Assembly: GCF_000471905.2 (NCBI RefSeq)
Contig: NW_006499912.1
Span: 1 to 64,000 of the forward strand
DNA from: Amborella trichopoda
Taxonomy: Eukaryota; Streptophyta; Magnoliopsida; Amborellales; Amborellaceae
DNA: 64,000 bases
Reading direction: 5' to 3'
The position numbers and the translations under genes were made by a program. Positions within the stretch are counted from its first letter, which is position 1. Each line of letters starts with the position of its first letter. Of this stretch, positions 57,781-64,000 are shown in pieces. The notes under the pieces were generated by a model. It was not told the DNA's origin. It worked only from the letters and a program-made list of their open reading frames with translations, and ran no database searches.

Positions 57781-57789
57781 TAAAATTTG

Positions 57790-60215
57790 GTATCTTGGGT
57801 ATTTCCGCTGCTACTTTATTAAAAAAAAAGCCCAAATTGCCTTTTTACTAGTTTGGAACTAGGAGTGAGGAAAATTAGAAATTTAAATTGTACATGCAAA
57901 ATGGCCTAAATACCCTTGTTTGTTCCAGGCTCTAAACCCAAGATAAGTATTTTAAAATGAAAATATTATTACCACTTGAAAAATTGGATCAAGGATGAGT
58001 ATTTACATAATTTTTCTTGGGTTAATTAAGTATGGCCAAATACAAAAATTTCATGCTTGTTCCTAATTCTTAAATTAAAATAAGATTTTTTTTTTTAATT
58101 AAAAATGAAGTTTTAGATTTGAAATCTCTAAAAAACAAATATATTTAGATCACATGGCTCAAATAACTTAAGTGGGTCAAATTACCAATATGTCATTGCT
58201 TATTCATGTTTCAAACCCATAATAAGGCTAATTAAGGTATTTTCAAAATTGTTGAGGTGTATAAGTGAGACGATTTAACTTATTCACAAACAAAGTCGTT
58301 ACCTTGTTTAAAATTTTTTATCTTGGGTATTTCCTTGGCTATTCTATTCAAAAATGCCCAAATTGCTCTTTGGTTTTTTCCTAGTTTGGAACTAGAAGAA
58401 GTGAGGGAAATTTGAAATTTAACCCGTCTAAATTGTACATGTAAAATGATCTAAATACCCATGTTTGTTCCAGTTTCTAAACCCGTGATAAGTATTTTAA
58501 AATGAAAATAATTATTACGACTTTAAAAATTGAAACAAGCACGAGTATTTACATCATTTTATTTGGGTTAATTAAATATGGCCAAATACAAAAATTTCTT
58601 TTTTGTTCCTAGTTTTTTTAAAAAAATAAGAGCTTTTTTTTTTATTAAAAATCAACTTTTTGATTTGAAATCTCGAAAAAGCAAAGGCATTTAGATCATT
58701 TGGCTCAAATAACTTAAGTGGGTCAAATTATCAATATGTCCTTGCTTATTCATGTCTCAAACCCGTAATAAGGCTAATTTTAGTATTTTCAAAATTGTTG
58801 TGGTATACAAGAGAGATGGTTTGCCTTATTCACAAATAGAGTTGCTACCTTTTTAAAATTTTGTATCTCGGGTATTTCCTCTGTGCTTTATTAAAAAATG
58901 CCCAAATTTCATTTCTTCCTAGTTTGGAACTAGAAGAAGTGAGGGAATTTTAAAATTTAACCCACTTAAACTACATACGCTTGTTTGTTCCAGGTTCTAA
59001 ACCCAAGATAAGTATTTTAAAATGAAAATACTTATTACGACTTCAGAAATTGGAACAAGTGCGAGTATTTATATCATTTTACTTGGGCTGCTTAAGTATA
59101 GCTTTATACAAAAATTTCATGTTTGTTTCTAGTTCTTAAACATAAGTAAGGTTTTTTTTTATTAAAAATCAAGTTTTAGTTTTGAAATCTCAAAAAAGCA
59201 AGGGTATTTTAGATCATTTATCTCAAATAACTTACGTGAGTCAATTTACCATTATGTCTATGCTTATTCATATTTCAAACCCATAATAAGACCAATTTAG
59301 GTATTTTCAAAATTGTTGAGGTATATAAAAGAGAAAAATTAACTCATTCACAAACAAAGTTGGTACCATTTTTAAAAAAAATTATCTTGGGTATTTCCTC
59401 AACTACCTTGTTAAAACATGCTACCTTGTTAAAAAATGCCCAAATTTACTTTGTTCCTTGGGTTACTTAGGTATGGAAAAATACAAAAATTTCATGTTTG
59501 TTCATAGTTCTTAAAACAAAATAAGAGTTATTTTTTATGAAACTGAAGTTTTAGATTTGAAATCTCAAAAAAACAAGAGTATTTAGATCATTTAGCTCAA
59601 ATAACTTAATTGAGTCAAATTACCGATATGTCCTTGCCTATTCATGCAAACCCGTAATAAGACCAATTTAGGTATTTTCAAAATTGTTGAGGTAAATAAG
59701 AGAGACGATTTAACGTACTAACAAACAAAGTTGCTAGCTTTTTAATATTTTGTATCTTGGGTATTTCCTCAGCTACCTTATTAAAAAATTCCAAAATTTC
59801 CTTTGTTCCTAGATTGGAACTAGAAGTGAGGGAATTTTGAAATTTAAGCCACTTAAATTGAACATGCAAAATGACCTAAATACTCTTGCTAGTTCCAAGT
59901 TCTAAACCCCAAGATATGTATTTTAAAGTTAAAAAAGTTTATTATGAGTTCAAAAAGTGGAACAAGCATGAGCATTTACATCATTTTACTTGGGTTAATT
60001 AAATGTCGCCAAATACAAAAAATTCATGTTTCATCCTAGTTTTGAAACAAAAACAAGAGTTTTTTTTATTAAAAATCAAGTTTTAGATTTGAAATTTCGA
60101 AAAACCAAGAGTATTGAGATTATTTGGCTCAAATAATTTATGTGAGTCAAATTACCAATATGTCCTTGTTTATTCATGTTTCAAACCCATAATAGAGGCA
60201 ATTTATTTTTGTTGG
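57790..60215 (-). repeat. Tandem array, about 540-bp monomer, right arm
   Basis: The marker GGTATTTTCAAAATTGTTG (the complement of the left-arm marker) occurs near 58234, 58783, 59301 and 59672, so most units are 520-550 bp and one is about 370 bp. Blocks such as TTCATGTTTCAAACCCATAA and ACCTTATTAAAAAATGCCCA occur in the mirrored order. It ends sharply at about 60205 against GTTGGGTGATCCC. Confidence 0.9.
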
Positions 60216-60365
60216 GTGATCCCTTAAAAGGAGAGGGAACAACCAAAATTTTATGGCAAAGATGATTTACATGAAATAGGAAAATGAAGTGGGTTAAGAC
60301 TGACAATGTGTCAGATCAAATGGCACCACATACAAGAATCAAGCAAATTATGTACGGATACCAGG

Positions 60366-61365
60366 GGGTCAATTACTAAATGAGATGTCATTTATCAGAA
60401 ATTACGAGCACACCCCCTCCCACGTTTTTTTTTTCTAAGTTGCCCCATGTCCGGCAATGCAAACAGGAGTCGAGAACTATTCTTCTTAGTTCTTTGTAGT
60501 CCAGTGTTTGAGCTATTGCTATTCCCGAAACAGCACGCCTTCTTTGAATGTAGCAGGCTCATCCAAGGAGCCTCACCATGTAAATCTTGGGTGTGCAGGG
60601 TAGCTTTCACGTCACCCCTTCTCCTCGTCAAATTTGACCGATTGTTTCTTTTCTCTACCTGGTGTCTGGAATCACTAATTTTCACTATTTACTTCTTGAG
60701 TTATTTTCTCTCTCTGTAAAATTTGTGGCTCCATAAGGGCCTACATATCCTCTCTCTACCACCTCTCCAACAGAGACCATAGCCGATAAGATAATTTGAG
60801 CAGTCATTCTCAACATGGTCATTGTTTTCTCATTGCTGCCTCTATTCACTCCAGCCCATGCATAAGCTATGGAAGTAACAATAGTAGTGAAAAACACCCT
60901 ATGCCTCTCAAAAACATCCAAGAGTTAGAATCTTTTTTCCTTAAGGTGGACAGAGCCAAGGATCCCAGAATCTTCTGAGTAGGATACCAAAAATTTGGAT
61001 CATGTGGGTAGTAGGCAGAAGGCATCAAAAGTCTCTATTTGGGGATAATAGATTGAGAGAAAGAGAGGGAAACAGAGAGATTCACTGATGAGTGCGAAAG
61101 CTTCCCTTTGCGCCCAAGATTTGCAGAGTGATGTGCCATGGCTGAGTGTGTTATCTTCAAAGAGGGCTAGCTAATTTTGGGGATTGAAGATAGTTGTCCG
61201 GTATTGAGAATGTCGGACAGCATGGGAAAGACTTAAGGAAAAATAAAACTTTGTCCGGTGTTTGCATTACTGGACACGAGGCAACTTATGAAAAAAAAAA
61301 AGGTAAAGGGAGTGGTGCTGGTAATTTCAGGCAAATGATGTCCCATTTATTATGTGGTGGCACCA
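60366..61365. mobile_element. TIR element of about 1 kb, right-arm copy
   Basis: The left end (60366-60475: AATTACTAAATGAGATGTCA through TGTCCGGCAATGCAAAC) is complementary, with mismatches, to the right end (61255-61365: TTTGCATTACTGGACACGAG through ATGATGTCCCATTTATTATG), giving terminal inverted repeats of about 100 bp. Interior frames have no known domain. GGCACCACATAC occurs outside both ends (60328 and 61357) but is not a simple target-site duplication. Confidence 0.6.
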
Positions 61366-61919
61366 CATACGAAAATTTCCCCTTAATTTTCTCTATCAGA
61401 TTAAACGGACAAGTATGGTAATACGCACAACATACAAACAATATCTTGCAAGTATTGCAACCACAACTTGTTAATAGAACACATTCCTCCATTTTTATGT
61501 CAAATTCTCAACCATCGGTTGCTAATAACATAGGTCTCAGATACATGTAACATGTTGTTTGTGTATTACATGTATCATAGTAAACAAGTATTTTTTAAAT
61601 TGTAGCTCAAGGTTAAGCCCACTGATTTGTCGCATATCAATGGTTAGAGATTACGGAGAAAGAGGCAACATATCATCAAAGTATAGTTAAGGAAACATGT
61701 GCAATTTATTAAAGATAAATAAATCATCTACAAGTAGTTTATAGCAAAAAGCTATGGACTAAACTAAGGAAACATCCATTTTCCAAAACCTCCAGTAAAA
61801 CTGCAATGCAAATAATTCTAGAAATCCCAACTACGAGATTAAACCCTAAAATTAGAATTGTTTGTTTAGGCTTTTCTAATCAAAATATGATAAAATCTTT
61901 ATTGCAATAAAATTGCAAT

Positions 61920-62150
61920 GGAAAGTTTATACAAGGTTGGAGCCTTACTTGTAGAAATAAGGTTCCAAAAATCCACATAGTCTATTTTATTTGAAAGGTC
62001 TAGATCTAACATTGTCTTAAAAGACGTGCTACATTTTGACATTGTCTTACAAGACGTATCAGATCTACACTACCAAACTAAAATAGACAATATAGAGCAT
62101 TGCATCCTTATTCATACTAGTACGGTTGCAATCTTATGCAAACCACACCC
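61920..62150 (-). mobile_element. Small Mutator-like MITE M2, right-arm copy
   Basis: Mirror of 39102-39336: begins GGAAAGTTTATACAAGGTTG and ends GCAATCTTATGCAAACCACACCC. It holds two TCTTAAAAGACG / TCTTACAAGACG phrases. Confidence 0.7.
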
Positions 62151-62758
62151 AAAAAAAACCTTTGTTTTTAAGATTCAATTTTTCCTAGATCAAATCAGTT
62201 TGGTTTCAATCCTCACAGGGTGTGGACTTCTTGGTCCCATTATGGTACTGCATATGCATTGCGTGCACATAGAGAGAGAGGCATGTATAAATGTGTGTAT
62301 GCATGTGTTTGTGTTTGTTTAGACATGCATGTAGACATGCAGATTCCTTTCTTCATGGGACATATGCTATGCAAAGTCTGCATGAGACAGATTGCAGGGA
62401 GCGACCCTAGATGTCATTTAGGGTTTAGGGTTTATCATATGAAGAAACATATTATACCATAAGTAGTTATCTCAATGAAGCTATTGATGACGGTCAACGA
62501 CGGAAACGGTGTCTCTGATTTATAGTACCCTGTGCAAAAAAAGTAAAAAATTTGAAATAAGAAGTGAAGAATGAACGTAGACACGTATTTTTTGTGATCG
62601 GACCAAAAAGACTGCAACTCTTACAGATGATAGAACTAATTGTATTTAGGCAGTCAAACAAACTTATTGTGACATACCTATCGAATCTTGTTTGTGCGGG
62701 GTTCGACAAACATAGCATCGATCCCCACCATTCATCATAGATAATGGAAGGCAGTGAC

Positions 62759-62817
62759 TTGGAAGGTGCTCTCTCTACTATGACAATGTAAGTCATAGTT
62801 GAGAGAGCGCCTTCCAA
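62759..62817. other. Hairpin, right-arm copy: 26-bp stem, 7-base loop
   Basis: Left stem TTGGAAGGTGCTCTCTCTAC plus TATGAC, loop AATGTAA (62785-62791), right stem GTCATAGTTGAGAGAGCGCC plus TTCCAA. Only two mismatched pairs are visible. The left-arm counterpart (38424-38489) keeps the structure. Confidence 0.85.
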
Positions 62818-62942
62818 ATGAGTTATGTGCTTCAACTAGAGAGAAATGTCTAGCTATATACAGAGGAAAACCAATGGTAAAAGTGTATAGTTCCATTAGT
62901 GTAAACAGCTGCAGTATACTTGTATTTATATATAGTACACAT

Positions 62943-62982
62943 AAAGAGAGAGAGAGGGAGAGAGATAGACAGAGAGAGATGT
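62943..62982. repeat. (GA)n-rich microsatellite
   Basis: A stretch of GAGAGAGAGAGGGAGAGAGA followed by TAGACAGAGAGAG. The left arm has the complementary CTCTCT stretch at 38250-38285 plus a TA run. Confidence 0.85.
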
Positions 62983-63848
62983 GCATACAGTATAAACTTG
63001 CAAGTAAATTGTATATATTTACTATAGAAAAGTAGGGAATTTATTTGTTGGAGGGTAACTTGGAAATTGTTATGTTAGGGCATAGGATTTTTAATTAGGA
63101 TGATTTAGCACCATTAATTTCATAATTAGGATGACTCAACACCATTAATCTCTCTAATAAGCAACCAAAGATATTTAGGCTGCCAATCCACGCTCTTGTC
63201 TTTTGTTTTTATGGGTGCTTTTGGTAGGTGCATAGATTCTTTTTGTAATTACCACCCAAAACATGGGAAGTAATTTTAAAATTGTGGCTGGTATTCATTT
63301 ATATTAATATTTTTTCTTTAAAATAGATAATTTTTCTTTTATTTAGGGGTAAAGGAGATAAAAATAGGATAATCTCTTTGAATGATATTGGTATTCTCAC
63401 CTAAAATATGGGGGTAATGACAAAAAGAAGACAACTTGGTTGAATTCAATTGAAATACAGTGAATTGTATATAAGTTTGGTGGTAAATGTTTTCATAATT
63501 ATTTATGTAATAAAATAATTCCCATAATTCAGGTACTCTCCCTATTTATTTCGAATTGTAATTGGAGTCGTTTTTGGCGAAACTTCAAAAGAGGGAGAGT
63601 AAACGGAGGTCACTCTAAAGAGGGAACTTTTTATGTGTTTTTTTCATATATAACTTATAGAAAAGTATATAGTTAGCATATTTATCTTTACTGCAATAGG
63701 TCATACCAACCATTACCATTAATGTAAAATCACGTGGTTTGATTGGTTCAAAGTTAGAAAACAATATTTTTTAACTTTGTGATATACTACAAACTATCAA
63801 ATTTCACATCTGATGGCTATGGGTGATTGTAACCTCCGTATGGTATTA

Positions 63849-63942
63849 TACTATGGAAATCCCCTGGTTTCCTTCGGTCATAGCTCAAAAAGTTAATACT
63901 ATGGAAATCCCCTGGTTTCCTTCGGTCATAGCTCAAAAAGTT
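63849..63942. repeat. Tandem duplication of about 47 bp, right arm only
   Basis: ACTATGGAAATCCCCTGGTT through CATAGCTCAAAAAGTT occurs twice head-to-tail. The left arm has one copy (37280-37320), so the duplication followed arm formation. Confidence 0.9.
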
Positions 63943-64000
63943 TTCTACCTTATCATCCCATAACATTCAAGAAACGGAAAAAAAGAACTAATGAGGATGT

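Larger units (their letters stand above)
55690..64000 (-). repeat. Right arm of the giant inverted duplication (continues past the window)
   Basis: The reverse complement of this stretch follows the left arm 37221-46575 in the same order, and the homology is still running at the last base of the window. It has private changes: a longer RTE tail (56110-56500), a more complete M2-type MITE (57380-57780), a tandem duplication at 63849-63942, and no counterpart of left 41300-42755. Confidence 0.9.

Noticed and set aside
37221-64000. The inverted duplication as an assembly or chimeric-read artefact
   Set aside because: The arms differ by many substitutions, by private insertions and by private tandem duplications, which an artefactual fold-back of one sequence would not show.

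Overview
The window is repeat-dominated, AT-rich nuclear DNA from a plant. The evidence is Ty1/copia elements with initiator-Met-type primer sites, a Ty3/gypsy element of the plant Tat lineage (an extra archaeal-type RNase H, and tandem repeats between integrase and 3' LTR), RTE-type LINE tails, and Mutator-like and hAT-like MITEs with clean 9-bp and 8-bp target-site duplications. I recognise no intact host protein-coding gene. The species cannot be named from this sequence.

Layout. 1-6994: Copia element C1 (+), whose 5' LTR is cut by the window edge; it appears inserted in the integrase region of a second Copia, C2 (6995-9205, +). About 9450-12635 and 25318-27850: two halves of a minus-strand Copia, C3, split by a complete Tat-type element T1 (12636-25317, minus) with 5-bp duplicated flanks. 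T1 carries a complex tandem array at 14530-15480 and a 698-bp run of Ns at 17829-18526. 28372-30391: a four-copy minisatellite, a foldback structure and a Mutator-like MITE with perfect 9-bp flanks that contains a SINE-like insert. 32026-35930: a decayed Tnt1-like Copia (A) holding a reversed fragment of another Copia (B).

37221 to the window end: a very large inverted duplication. The left arm (37221-46575) and right arm (55690-64000, continuing past the window) are colinear in opposite orientation, diverged by substitutions and indels, and separated by a spacer of about 9.1 kb. Each arm carries, in mirror order, a hairpin, a possible exon pair, small MITEs, a TIR element of about 1 kb, a tandem array with a monomer of about 540 bp, two abutting MITEs and an RTE LINE tail. 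The spacer contains the 3' half of a Copia B copy, a small LTR element (49257-50695), a Mutator-like MITE nested in a hAT-like MITE (52125-52910), a possible host exon on the minus strand (53316-53501) and an inverted-repeat element rich in a short ACCGTGATGG motif.

The LTR elements all look broken and old. What deserves most attention is the giant inverted duplication with its mirrored arrays, because transcription through it could produce a long double-stranded RNA.
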